From NCBI GenBank assembly GCA_016719385.1, contig JADJZA010000007.1, forward strand, positions 558,001-622,000: DNA of 64,000 nt, read 5' to 3'. The notes beneath the pieces are model-generated. The model searched no databases and was not told the DNA's origin. It was given only the letters and a program-made list of their open reading frames with translations. How positions within the stretch are numbered: the first letter of the stretch is position 1; every line of letters starts with the position of its first letter. Below are positions 52,336 to 61,785 of the stretch, piece after piece. The DNA is from Candidatus Microthrix subdominans (GTDB lineage: Bacteria; Actinomycetota; Acidimicrobiia; Acidimicrobiales; Microtrichaceae). The position numbers were made by a program, and so were the translations under genes.

Positions 52336-54903
52336 GACCACAGCGACGACCCGCCCGGACGTGATCGTGATCATGACCGACGAGGAGCGGGCCATTCCGC
52401 CGTACGAGAGCGACGAGCTGCTCACCTGGCGGCGCGACACGCTCGCCGGGCGACGTTGGTTCGATGACAACGCCGTTACCTTCGCCCGGCACTACACCGG
52501 TTCGCTCGCTTGCGTGCCCAGCCGTCCGACACTGTTCACCGGGCAGTACCCCGACGTGCACGGGGTGACCCAGACCGACGGGCTGGGCAAGTCGGCCGAC
52601 GACTCCCGCCTGCGTTGGCTGCGAGAAGGCGAGGTGCCCACGCTGGGCAACTGGTTTCGGGCCGCCGGCTACGACACCCACTACGACGGCAAGTGGCACA
52701 TCAGCCACGCCGACCTGATCGACCCGGAGACCGGCGAACCGCTGGCCACCAACGACGCCGACGGCAACGTTGATCAGGCGGCGGTGCAGGCCTACCTCGA
52801 CGCCGACCCCCTCGACCCGTTCGGGTTCTCCGGCTGGGTGGGGCCCGAGCCCCACGGCGCCCCGCTGGCCAACGCCGGCATCCGGCGCGACCCGCTGATC
52901 GCCGACCGGGTGGTGGCGTGGTTGGAGGACCGCTACACCCGGCGGGCCGCCGGGGATGAGGCTGCGCAGCGGCCGTTTCTGCTGGTGGCCAGCTTCGTCA
53001 ACCCGCACGACATCGTGCTGTTTCCGGCCTGGCAGCGGCGCAACCCGATCGAGGAGTCGCCGCTCGACCCGCCGGCCGTTCCGCCGCCGCCCACCGCCGA
53101 CGAGGACCTGTCGACCAAGCCGGCCGCCCAGATCGCCTACCGGGCCGCCTACCCGACCGGCTACGGCCCGCCGGCGATCGTCGAGCGCGCCTACAGCGCC
53201 AACGCCCAGCAGTACCGCGACCTGTACTACCGCCCGCACGCCGAGGTGGATGATCCGATCGATCGGGTGCGGCGCACGGTTACCGGCGAGGCGGTGCTGG
53301 TGCGCACGTCCGATCACGGCGACCTGCTCGGCGCGCATGGTGGGCTGCACCAGAAGTGGTTCAACCTGTACGACGAGGCCACCCGGGTACCGATGGCGAT
53401 CGCTCGCGTCGGCGAGGGTGCCACGACCGGCCGGACGGTCGACGACATGTGCACCTCGCACGTCGACCTCGTCCCCACGCTGTTGGAGGTGGCGGGCATC
53501 GATCAGGCGGCGACGGCCACGCAGCTGGCGGCCGACTTCTCCGAGGTTCACCCGCTGCCGGGCCGCAGCCTGCTCGGTGTGGTCGACGGCGCCGACGAGC
53601 CCGACCCCAACCGCAGCGTCTACCTGATGACCCGCGACAACGTGCTTGAGGGGGATACCGGCCTGTCCGGCGCCGCCCGTCGCCTGAAGCGCACGACCGT
53701 GCCGGAGCCGCTGCGCATCAACGTGCCCGCCCACGTCGCCGCCAACTTCGAGGGCGTCGTCGCCCGGGTCGCCAACGTCGATGCCTCCGGGGGGCGGGGC
53801 CACCTGTGGAAGCTGGTGCGCACCTTCGACGATCCGGCCACCTGGACCGAGCCGGGCGTGCGCCACCTGGCGGCCGATGGTGCCGGCGGACCCCAGTACC
53901 GCACCGAACCGCTCGACGATCAGTGGGAGCTGTACGACCTGACCGCCGACCCGATCGAGGCGGCCAACCTGGCGCCCGATCGCAGCGATCCGTCGGCGGT
54001 GTTCACCCACCTGCGAATGGTGCTCAAGGAGCAGCGTGCGGCGTCGGTGCCCGAGCGCAACCAGCCGTGGCCCTACGCCGCGCGTCAGCCGAGGGTGCCC
54101 GATGCACGTCAGCCACCGCCGCCCGCCCGCCTGCTGCGCCGGTTGGCGCAGCGCCTCGGGATGCACCCCGAGGACACCGACCCCTCACCCGAGCTCAACC
54201 TGGTGGGCCGTCGGGCGCTGATCGTGTGCACCAACCACGGCTGGCTGGATATCGGCAAGCCCACCGGCGTGTTCGCCAGCGAGATGACCGTGCCCTACTA
54301 CGCCTTTCTCGACGCCGGCATGGACGTCGACCTGGCCAGCCCCAAGGCGGGCTCATCCCGGTGGACCCGATGTCGCTCAAGCCCATAATCCGCAGCGCGA
54401 GCGACGACCGCTTCCTCGCCGACGACCAGCTGCGGGACAAGGTGACCGACTCGCTGGCGATCGGCGGGCTCGACGTGGGCGACTACGACCTGGTGCTTTT
54501 GGCCGGGGGCTGGGGCGCGGCGTTCGACTTTGGATTCTCCGAGCCCCTCGCCGAGGCGATGACCAGGGCGAACGACCTGGGCAAGGTGATCGGCGGCGTC
54601 TGCCACGGTCCGCTGGGGTTGATCGGTGCCAAGGCTGCCGACGGCACCCCGTTGGTGGCCGGGCGCAAGGTGTCGGCGGTCACCGACAAGCAAGTGTCGG
54701 AGCTGGGCATCGAGTCGACGCCGCACCACCCCGAGACCGAGCTGAGGCGCATGGGTGCCCGCTTCGAGTCCGAGACCAGGTTCCGCGATCCGCTCGCCAA
54801 CCACTGGGTGGTCGACGGCAACCTGGTGACCGGCCAGAACCAGAACGCCGGGCCGATGGTCGCCCGGGAGATGATGCAGTTGCTGGCCGCCAGGGGCGAC
54901 TGA
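52328..54903 (+). pseudogene. Sulfatase fused to a DJ-1/PfpI-like domain, split by a one-base frameshift
   Basis: The first frame (52328-54388) is a sulfatase: DVIVIMTDEER, the formylglycine motif CVPSRPTLFTG with Cys62, HYDGKWHISH, and VRTSDHGDLLGAHGG. Without a stop it runs on into a DJ-1/PfpI domain (GRRALIVCTNHGWLDIGKPT, ASEMTVPYYAFLDAG with the Glu). Near 54346 the frame is lost. One more G in AAGGCGGG gives SPKGGLIPVDPMSLKP, and the rest continues in the second frame (LLAGGWGAAFDFGFS, GGVCHGPLGL with the nucleophile Cys) to 54903. This gives about 858 residues in all. As written two pieces result, with the second able to start at ATG 54370. Confidence 0.78.
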
Positions 54904-54904
54904 C

Positions 54905-55180
54905 CTAGGAGGCCTCGTCGCGCAGCTTGGCCAGCATCTCCTTGCAGCTGGGACAGACCGGGTAGCGGTCGGGGTCCCGGCTGGGGGTCCACTTCTTGCC
55001 GCACAGCGCCGTGATCGGCTCGCCGGTGACGTACGCCCGGCTGGCATCGGCCTTGGCAACGATGTGGGCATAGCGATCGTGGTCGCCGTCGTCGGTCGAC
55101 GGCACCACGTCGGTGCGCGGTGCCTCGGTCTCGAGCGGTTCGAGGACGGGTGTGGACGGATCTGAGGCCTGCGGTTGCAT
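54905..55180 (-). CDS. DUF3039 family protein
   Basis: A 91-residue protein. The conserved core reads YAHIVAKADASRAYVTGEPI, TALCGKKWTPSRDPDRYPVC and PSCKEMLAKLRD, with a Cys and a CPxC pair that probably bind zinc. DUF3039 is an actinobacterial family of unknown function. ATG at 55180 is chosen, as the frame beyond it crosses the divergent kinase start. It ends one base from the sulfatase-DJ-1 gene stop, convergent. Confidence 0.8.
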   Translation of the reverse strand: MQPQASDPSTPVLEPLETEAPRTDVVPSTDDGDHDRYAHIVAKADASRAYVTGEPITALCGKKWTPSRDPDRYPVCPSCKEMLAKLRDEAS

Positions 55181-55235
55181 CGGTCTCCACGATACCCAGT
55201 CGGTGTGACGGTTGCGCGCCCGCCAGGATGGTGGG

Positions 55236-56108
55236 GTGGATGTACGTCGCTCGTTGGAGCAGCGGGTTGGGGCGGCGCTCGGCGCCAGGGTGGTCGAGGC
55301 GGCCGTGCTCGGCGGCGGTGACGTCAGCGAGGCGTACCGAATGGGCCTGGAGGACGGCCGGATGGTTTTTGCCAAGACCCACCGCAACCCGCCGCCCGGG
55401 TTCTTCGCCACCGAAGCCGCGTCGCTCGCCTGGCTGGGCGAGAGCGGAGCGGTGCGGGTACCAAGCGTGTTGGCCGTGGACGACGCCTCGCTGGTGCTCG
55501 AATGGATCCCTGAGGGGCGACGCTCCGCCGATGTCGCGTCCGAAGCGGCGTTTGGCGCCGAGTTGGCCGCCCTGCACGCTGCCGGTGCGCCCTACTTCGG
55601 GCGGGTCGACCGGGCGGCGACGACCAGCCGGTCGCTGCCCAACGAACCGGCCGACTCGTGGGCCGAGTTCTTCGCCACCAACCGCCTGTTGCCGCTGGCC
55701 CGCCTGGCCGCCGAGGCGTCGGCGCTGTCCGACGCGACGATCGCCGCCATCGAGGCGATGGCCGGTCGGCTGAACGAGCTGGGCGTGCCCGCCGAGGCGC
55801 CCGCCCGCCTGCACGGCGACCTGTGGGCGGGCAACCGCCTGGTCGACCTCGATGGGCACAGCTGGCTCATCGACCCGGCGGCCTTCGGCGGTCACCGGGA
55901 GTTCGACCTGGCGATGATGGACCTGTTCGGCGGCTTCGGACCGGAGTGCTGGGCCGCCTACGACGACGTCGCCCCGCTGGCCGACGGCTGGCAGGCCCGC
56001 GTGCCGCTGCACCAGCTGGCGCCGCTGATCACCCACGCCATCAAGTTTGGCGGGGCCTATGTCGGCGCAGTCGATCGAGCTTTGGCAGCTGCCGGGCGGC
56101 TTGGCTGA
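55236..56108 (+). CDS. Fructosamine kinase family / aminoglycoside phosphotransferase-like protein
   Basis: A 290-residue kinase-like fold: VLGGGDVSEAYRMGLEDGR, VFAKTHRNPPPGFFATEAAS (Lys at the ATP site), RLHGDLWAGNRLVDLDG near residue 192 (catalytic HGD) and LIDPAAFGGHREFDLAMMDL (metal-binding Asp). This is the fructosamine-3-kinase family, which frees glycated proteins or sugars. GTG at 55236 lies after AGGATGGTGGG and is preferred over an earlier frame start. Its last 68 bp overlap the 3' end of the convergent MOSC gene. Confidence 0.83.
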   Translation: MDVRRSLEQRVGAALGARVVEAAVLGGGDVSEAYRMGLEDGRMVFAKTHRNPPPGFFATEAASLAWLGESGAVRVPSVLAVDDASLVLEWIPEGRRSADVASEAAFGAELAALHAAGAPYFGRVDRAATTSRSLPNEPADSWAEFFATNRLLPLARLAAEASALSDATIAAIEAMAGRLNELGVPAEAPARLHGDLWAGNRLVDLDGHSWLIDPAAFGGHREFDLAMMDLFGGFGPECWAAYDDVAPLADGWQARVPLHQLAPLITHAIKFGGAYVGAVDRALAAAGRLG

Positions 56109-56886
56109 CCGTCCTCGACACGACCGGGCGCACCAGGTGGGCCACAGCCGAGTCGGTCCTCGGGGTCACCACGTCGCCGACAGTGATCCGCCCGGGTTGG
56201 GTGACCAGCGCGCCGATCGCCGCCAGCCCGGCTCGCTCGGCGTTGATGCGCTTCAACACGTTCAGGTCGCGGCCCAGACCCGGCTGGGGGCGCGTCACCA
56301 TGACGCACCGACCGATGTGCTTGCGAACGTCCAGCGTCACGTCGCCGAGCACGAGCGTTTGGCCCACCCAGCCGTCCTCCACGCTCTCGGTCACCCCGGC
56401 AGGATCGTCATGACCGAGCACCACGTTGGCCCGAAACCGGCGCGGGTCCTGGCCGGCAAGGGTGGTGGTGCTGATCAGCGAGACCCGGGTTCGTTTGCTG
56501 TCATGGTACGCGCCGGCGGGGCCGGTCCAGCTCTTCCAGCCGGAGTGCTCCTCGTCCAGGTCGTCGAGCGGCGCCTCGAAGGTGCCGCCCGAGCCGGCAT
56601 CGGCGGCCCGCAGGCGAACCGGCCGCCCCAGCCAGTCGGACAGCTCGTCGTCGGTCCGGAGCACCCGGCCGTCCAGGTGCACCTCGGCCGTTCCGTCGTC
56701 GGCCAGACGTCCCTCCGCCAGCAACAGCGCCGCCTCCCGTCGCCCGGTGAGAATGTTGCCGGTGGCGACGTCCTCGATGCCCCAGCCGCGGTCACCGACC
56801 AACCCCAGCTCGGTCACCTCGGATGCCTCCAGGCGTTCACCGCCCAGCGACTTGATCGGATAGCGCCACAGCTCAGCGATCTGCAT
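56041..56886 (-). CDS. MOSC domain protein
   Basis: A 281-residue protein. The N-terminal beta-barrel is MQIAELWRYPIKSLGGERLE and LVGDRGWGIEDVATGNIL. The MOSC core follows (DSKRTRVSLISTTTL, RFRANVVLGHDDP), with Cys in HIGRCVMVTRPQPGLGRDLN. MOSC proteins move sulfur or bind the molybdenum cofactor (mARC/YcbX type). ATG at 56886 is chosen over a frame start at 56958. Its 3' end overlaps the fructosamine kinase gene, and its start is divergent from the GH3 gene at 56947 with only 60 bp between. Confidence 0.83.
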   Translation of the reverse strand: MQIAELWRYPIKSLGGERLEASEVTELGLVGDRGWGIEDVATGNILTGRREAALLLAEGRLADDGTAEVHLDGRVLRTDDELSDWLGRPVRLRAADAGSGGTFEAPLDDLDEEHSGWKSWTGPAGAYHDSKRTRVSLISTTTLAGQDPRRFRANVVLGHDDPAGVTESVEDGWVGQTLVLGDVTLDVRKHIGRCVMVTRPQPGLGRDLNVLKRINAERAGLAAIGALVTQPGRITVGDVVTPRTDSAVAHLVRPVVSRTVSQAARQLPKLDRLRRHRPRQT

Positions 56887-56946
56887 GCGTTCAGTCTGGT
56901 CGACGTTTGGCCGACCCTGCGCCGGACGCCGCCCTAGCCTCCCACC

Positions 56947-59622
56947 ATGGCCAAGCAACCCGCCCAGCTCTCACCCGTCATCTCCCGGGAGGAGCGGGCG
57001 CTGCGAGCGCTGAGCGACGAGGTGCTGGTGGCGATGGTGTCCGGCGCCGACGACTGGCACACCGAAGCGGCGCCCGATCTGGGTCTCGATGCGGTGATGA
57101 TGGCCGACGGTCCCCACGGGCTGCGCAAGGTGAACAGCGCCTCGCTGGCCGACCTGCAGGCCAGCGAACCGGCCACCTGTTTCCCGACCGGCAGCGCCCT
57201 GGCCGCCACCTGGGACCCGGAGCTGGTGGCGGAGGTGGGGCGGGCGATCGGACGCGAGGCGGTGGCAGAAGGCGTCGGAGTGGTGCTCGGCCCGGCGGTC
57301 AACCTGAAGCGCCACCCTGCCGCCGGCCGCAACTTCGAGTACCTCTCCGAGGATCCGCTGCTCGCCGGCGAGCTGGCGGTCGCCTGGATCGACGGCGTGC
57401 AGGGCGAGGGGGTGGGCACCTCGCTGAAGCACTTTGCGGTCAACAACCAAGAGGCCAACCGCATGGTGGTCGATGCGATCGTCGACCCGGCGACGCTGCG
57501 CGAGCTGTATCTGAGCGCGTTCGAGGCCGCCGTGCGACGCAGCCAGCCGGCGACGATCATGTCGGCCTACAACCGGCTCAACGGCGTGTACTGCTCGGAG
57601 GACCCGTGGCTGCTCACCGACGTCTTGCGCACCGAGTGGGGCTTCGAGGGGCTGGTCGTGACCGATTGGGGCGCCAACGCCGACCGGGTTGCCGGCATCC
57701 GCGCCGGTCAGGACCTGGAGATGCCGGGGGGACACGGCACGCACGATGCCGCCTTGTGCTTGGCGATGGATGATGGGTCGCTGCCGAGAGCCAAGGTGGA
57801 GCGGTGCGCCCAGCGGGTGTTGACACTGATGGAACGCAACCACGTGCAGCGGAGCGCCCGGGAGGACACCCCCGACGGGGTTCCACTGGCGACGCTGCAC
57901 GATGAGCACCATCGGCTGGCACGCACCGCCGCAGCGGCCGGGACGGTGCTGTTGGCCAACGATGGGCTGCTGCCGCTGAAGCCCTCGACCCACGTTGCCC
58001 TCATCGGGGAGTTTGCGGTTCGGCCTCGCTTCCAGGGCGGGGGTAGCTCGCAGGTGAAGGCCACCCGACGCGACGCTCTGCTCGATGAGCTTCGCCTGCA
58101 GGTGGAACCAGCCGGCGGCCGGGTGCAGTACGCGCCCGGCTACATGCTGTCGGGGCGCGACGATCGCGAGGGCGAGGCGGTGCGGCGCATCGACGAGGCG
58201 GTCGCCGTCTCCCGGCGTGCCGAGGTGGCCGTCGTGGTCGTCGGGCTCCCCGACGCCGCCGAATCCGAGGGCTTCGACCGTGTCCACCTTCACCTGCCCG
58301 AGGAGCACAATGATCTGGTGAACGCGGTGTGCGCGGCCAACCCCCGCACCGCCGTCGTGCTCGTCGCCGGCTCGCCGGTGACGATGGGCTGGGTGGACCA
58401 GCCGGGCGCGATCGTGTGCGCGTACCTCGGCGGCCAGGCGGCCGGCGGGGCACTGGCCGACGTGTTGGTCGGCGCGGCCGAGCCGGGCGGCCGGCTGGCC
58501 GAGAGCTTTCCGGTGCGGGCGGCCGACGTGGCCAGCGACCACTGGTTCCCGGGCGAACCCCACCAGGTGGTGTACCGGGAGGGGCCCTACATCGGCTACC
58601 GCTGGTTCGATGCGGCGGGGGCCCAGCCGCTGTTCGGGTTTGGGCACGGGTTGAGCTATGCAAAGTTGTCGCTGGGTGAGCCGGAGCTGAATACGACGAG
58701 GGTCGACGCAGCGGCCCTGCTCGGGCTGGCAACGTCTCGCAACGCAAGCGACTCCGACGCCGACGGGGCACACGACACTGCGGTGCCGACACCGGTGTCG
58801 CACACGGTCCTGGGTCCGGCCGAGGTCCCGGCGCCCGGGTCCGGGCCCGTGGCGTTCAGGGTCACGGTCAGGTTGGACAACGCCTCCAAGCGTGCCGGCA
58901 CCGAGGTGGTCCAGGTGTACCTCGAAGCTCCCGAGAGCGCCACGGTTGGAGCGCCGCGCCGACTGGCTGGGTTCGCCAAGGTTGCCGTCGAGGGGAAGTC
59001 GACGGTCGACGCGGTGATCGACGTGCACGCCCGGGCGCTGTGCCACTGGGACGAGGCCCTCAGCGGCTGGGCGGTGGCCTCCGGAACCTGGGGGGTGTTG
59101 GTCGGGCGTTCATCGCGCAACCCCCTCGCCCGCCTGGAGGTCGAGGTGAGCTCGCCATGGCGGGCCCCGCAGCCCGACCCGGCGCTTGAGCCCTATCGCC
59201 ACCCCCGACCCGACGACTGGGATCCGGGTGAGGAGGCCGTCGAGGCGTTGCTCGGCCGCCCGGTGCCCACGCCGCTGCCCGTCCGGCCCTTCAGCCGCAA
59301 CTCGACCCTGGAGGAGCTGGCCACCACAGCGGTGGGAAGACCGCTGCTGAAGCTCGTGCGGGCCGTTGTCGCCCGGACGGCCGGTGGCGGCGACGAGGGG
59401 GGCCTGGCGGTCATGGTCGACCGGGCGCTGGGCGAGCTGCCGCTGCGCAACCTGGCGGTGATGAGCCAGGGGCGGGTGTCAATGCGCACGGTCGACGGGC
59501 TGGTCGCCATGGCCAATCGCGTCGGTCGCCGGAAGACACCAGCGATGGTTGACGCCGTCGACCGTGCGACACGGTCCCACAAGGAATCGTTTGGTCCGGT
59601 GGTCGATCACCGGCGAGGATAG
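56947..59622 (+). CDS. Glycoside hydrolase family 3 (beta-glucosidase type)
   Basis: An 891-residue GH3 enzyme with no signal peptide. The TIM barrel has MADGPHGLR and TSLKHFAVNNQEANRM (the KHF motif), with the nucleophile Asp240 in LVVTDWGANADRV. The alpha/beta sandwich starts at VLLANDGLLPLKPSTHVALI, and a fibronectin III-like domain (AGTEVVQVYLEAPESATV) follows. About 150 further C-terminal residues with no clear domain extend beyond the usual end. It likely hydrolyses beta-glucosides in the cytosol. ATG at 56947 is divergent from the MOSC gene. The amidase at 59627 follows by 4 bp. Confidence 0.87.
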   Translation: MAKQPAQLSPVISREERALRALSDEVLVAMVSGADDWHTEAAPDLGLDAVMMADGPHGLRKVNSASLADLQASEPATCFPTGSALAATWDPELVAEVGRAIGREAVAEGVGVVLGPAVNLKRHPAAGRNFEYLSEDPLLAGELAVAWIDGVQGEGVGTSLKHFAVNNQEANRMVVDAIVDPATLRELYLSAFEAAVRRSQPATIMSAYNRLNGVYCSEDPWLLTDVLRTEWGFEGLVVTDWGANADRVAGIRAGQDLEMPGGHGTHDAALCLAMDDGSLPRAKVERCAQRVLTLMERNHVQRSAREDTPDGVPLATLHDEHHRLARTAAAAGTVLLANDGLLPLKPSTHVALIGEFAVRPRFQGGGSSQVKATRRDALLDELRLQVEPAGGRVQYAPGYMLSGRDDREGEAVRRIDEAVAVSRRAEVAVVVVGLPDAAESEGFDRVHLHLPEEHNDLVNAVCAANPRTAVVLVAGSPVTMGWVDQPGAIVCAYLGGQAAGGALADVLVGAAEPGGRLAESFPVRAADVASDHWFPGEPHQVVYREGPYIGYRWFDAAGAQPLFGFGHGLSYAKLSLGEPELNTTRVDAAALLGLATSRNASDSDADGAHDTAVPTPVSHTVLGPAEVPAPGSGPVAFRVTVRLDNASKRAGTEVVQVYLEAPESATVGAPRRLAGFAKVAVEGKSTVDAVIDVHARALCHWDEALSGWAVASGTWGVLVGRSSRNPLARLEVEVSSPWRAPQPDPALEPYRHPRPDDWDPGEEAVEALLGRPVPTPLPVRPFSRNSTLEELATTAVGRPLLKLVRAVVARTAGGGDEGGLAVMVDRALGELPLRNLAVMSQGRVSMRTVDGLVAMANRVGRRKTPAMVDAVDRATRSHKESFGPVVDHRRG

Positions 59623-59626
59623 GGCC

Positions 59627-61162
59627 ATGACCGACACACCCTGGCAGGGCGATGCCTGCTCACTCGTCGACGCCTTCCGAGCCGGTGAGCGCTCGCCGCT
59701 CGAGGAAACCGAGGCCTCCCTGGCTGCGATCAGCGAGTCGAAGCTGAACAGCTTTTCCTTTGTCGACCCGGAGCGGGCACGTGAGTCGGCCCGCGAGGCG
59801 GATGTCAGCTTGCCCTTCGGCGGGGTACCCACGGCCATCAAGGAGCTCGAGCAGGTGAAGGGCTGGCCCGACACCGGTGCGTCGCTCGTCTTCGTCGACC
59901 GGATCGCCGACCAGAACAGCAACGCCAACCTACGGCTGTTCGAACGTGGCGGGGTGGTGCCGATGGGTATGACCACGGCCAGCGAGTTCGGCGGCCTCAA
60001 TGTCAGCGTCACCAAGCTGAACGGTGTCACCCACAACCCCTGGCGACACGGCAGCACCGTGGGCGGCTCATCGGGCGGCGCGGCCGCCTCGGTGGCCGGA
60101 GGCCTGGTCAGCCTGGCCACCGGCGGTGACGGTGGTGGCTCGATCCGCATCCCCGCCGGCTACACCGGGCTGCTGGGCATGAAGGGCACCTTCGGTCGCA
60201 TCACTCGCGGCCCCGTCGCGTTCAGCCGCCCCAACACGGTGGTCTCGGGCAACCTGTCCCGCTCGGTGCGCGACGCCGCCCGCTTCTACGACGTGTGCGC
60301 CGGTCTCGATCCCTACGACCCGACCAGCCTGCCCTCGCCGGGTAACTGGGAGGCCAACCTGGGCACCCACGACCTGTCGGGCCTCCGGGTGGCCGTCGTT
60401 CCAAACCTGGGCGGTATCACGCTCGAGGATGGTGTGGAGCAGCGCATCCGCGACGAGGCGGCAGCGCTGATCGCCGACAACAACATGGTGCAGGTTGACA
60501 TCGATGTCCGGCCGCCCAACCTGGCCGCGCAATGGATGATGGGCAACCTGTCGACCCTGCTCGCCGAGCTGGGGCCGCTGTGGCCCAAGTGCGCCAAGGA
60601 CCTCACCGACGAGGTGGCGATTGGCCTGTACCTCAGCCAGTCGATGTACAACCTGCGCACCGCCGCAGTCGCCGAGCAGATGCGGGTGGAGGCCAACCAG
60701 GCGATGGCTCGGGCCTTCGAGCAGGTCGACCTGATCATCGCCGCCTCCAACCCCGGCCCCGCCTTTGCGGCAGAGGCGTCCATGAGCAGCACCGAGAACA
60801 ATCTGATCGAGAAGGCCAAGTCGAGCACGGCGGCCAAGGGGGCGTTCCGGGCTGCGTTGTTTGGCACCCGTCTGGCCTCGACCTTCGCCCCGAAGCTGCC
60901 GAGCACCCTGTTGGATCAGGTGAGCGAGAGGTTCCCCGAGATGGTCAACATGGGGGCGCTCACCATCATCTCCAACATCTACGGCAACCCGGCGGTGTCC
61001 ATACCGGCCGGCACCGTGCGCGGCCTGCCGGTGGGTATGCAGGTGCTCGCCCGGCACCACGAGGACCCGTTGCTCTTCGACGTCGCCCTCGCCGTCGAGC
61101 GCGAGCGCCCCTGGCCGATGGTGGCCCCGGCGGTCAGCGACGCTGCGGCCGTTCGTTCCTGA
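59627..61162 (+). CDS. Amidase signature family enzyme
   Basis: A 511-residue amidase: FGGVPTAIKELEQVKG (catalytic Lys), STVGGSSGGAAASVAGGL (cis-Ser) and GGDGGGSIRIPAGYTGLLG (nucleophile Ser). It differs from the amidase at 25247 in its long helical insert (QAMARAFEQVDLIIAASNPG and following). ATG at 59627 lies 4 bp after the GH3 stop with AGGAT upstream, so the two are likely co-transcribed. The substrate is not identified. Confidence 0.87.
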   Translation: MTDTPWQGDACSLVDAFRAGERSPLEETEASLAAISESKLNSFSFVDPERARESAREADVSLPFGGVPTAIKELEQVKGWPDTGASLVFVDRIADQNSNANLRLFERGGVVPMGMTTASEFGGLNVSVTKLNGVTHNPWRHGSTVGGSSGGAAASVAGGLVSLATGGDGGGSIRIPAGYTGLLGMKGTFGRITRGPVAFSRPNTVVSGNLSRSVRDAARFYDVCAGLDPYDPTSLPSPGNWEANLGTHDLSGLRVAVVPNLGGITLEDGVEQRIRDEAAALIADNNMVQVDIDVRPPNLAAQWMMGNLSTLLAELGPLWPKCAKDLTDEVAIGLYLSQSMYNLRTAAVAEQMRVEANQAMARAFEQVDLIIAASNPGPAFAAEASMSSTENNLIEKAKSSTAAKGAFRAALFGTRLASTFAPKLPSTLLDQVSERFPEMVNMGALTIISNIYGNPAVSIPAGTVRGLPVGMQVLARHHEDPLLFDVALAVERERPWPMVAPAVSDAAAVRS

Positions 61163-61173
61163 TCGGCTCTGGA

Positions 61174-61647
61174 TCAGTCGGTGGGGCGCGGTGCTGAAAC
61201 CTTGTAGGTAAGCGCGCCGCGCACCGCCGGGTTGCCCGACTCGTCGACCACCACCGCTTCGCAGAACACGATTGACCGTCCCCTCCGGGTGACCCAGCCG
61301 TGGGCGATGGCGTCGCTCTCGGTGATACCGCTCATGTAGGAGAGGTTGAGGTTCAGGGTCATCATCACCGGTACCTGGTCATAGGCGCTGGCGATGGCCG
61401 GCACGACCACCGTGTCGACGAGCGTCGCCAGCGCTCCGCCGTGCATCATGCCCGCCGGCTGGCGCAACTCGTCGCGCCACGGTACCCGCATGCGGCTGTA
61501 GTCCCGCCGGACCTCTTCCAGGCGCAGGTCGACCAGCTGGGCGAAGTTGACGCCCCCGGTGTGGCCCGGGAACCTCGCCCAAGCGGCGGTGGCCTCGGCC
61601 GGGAGTTCCTCAAAATCGGACGGGTCGGGAATGGGGGTGAAGGTCAC
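61174..61647 (-). CDS. PaaI-type hotdog thioesterase
   Basis: A 157-residue protein: QPAGMMHGGALATLVDTVVV (the hotdog helix with its active-site Asp), MMTLNLNLSYMSGI, HGWVTRRGRSIVFCEAVV and NPAVRGALTYKVSAP. This is a PaaI/YbgC-like acyl-CoA thioesterase. GTG at 61647 is chosen. Longer frames reach into the DUF222-HNH gene, which starts at 61786 on the other strand. It is convergent with the amidase (11-bp gap). Confidence 0.8.
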   Translation of the reverse strand: MTFTPIPDPSDFEELPAEATAAWARFPGHTGGVNFAQLVDLRLEEVRRDYSRMRVPWRDELRQPAGMMHGGALATLVDTVVVPAIASAYDQVPVMMTLNLNLSYMSGITESDAIAHGWVTRRGRSIVFCEAVVVDESGNPAVRGALTYKVSAPRPTD

Positions 61648-61785
61648 GGGCAGACGGTACCGCTCGTGCCGCGAGCGTGCCTCCGAGGTTCGGGGTGCCA
61701 CGAGAGCCCGAAATCTCTCTCGAATTTTCTGAGGGCTGCGCCGATTGTCGGCTTGGTTGTCACAGGTGTTGATCAGACTGGTTCC

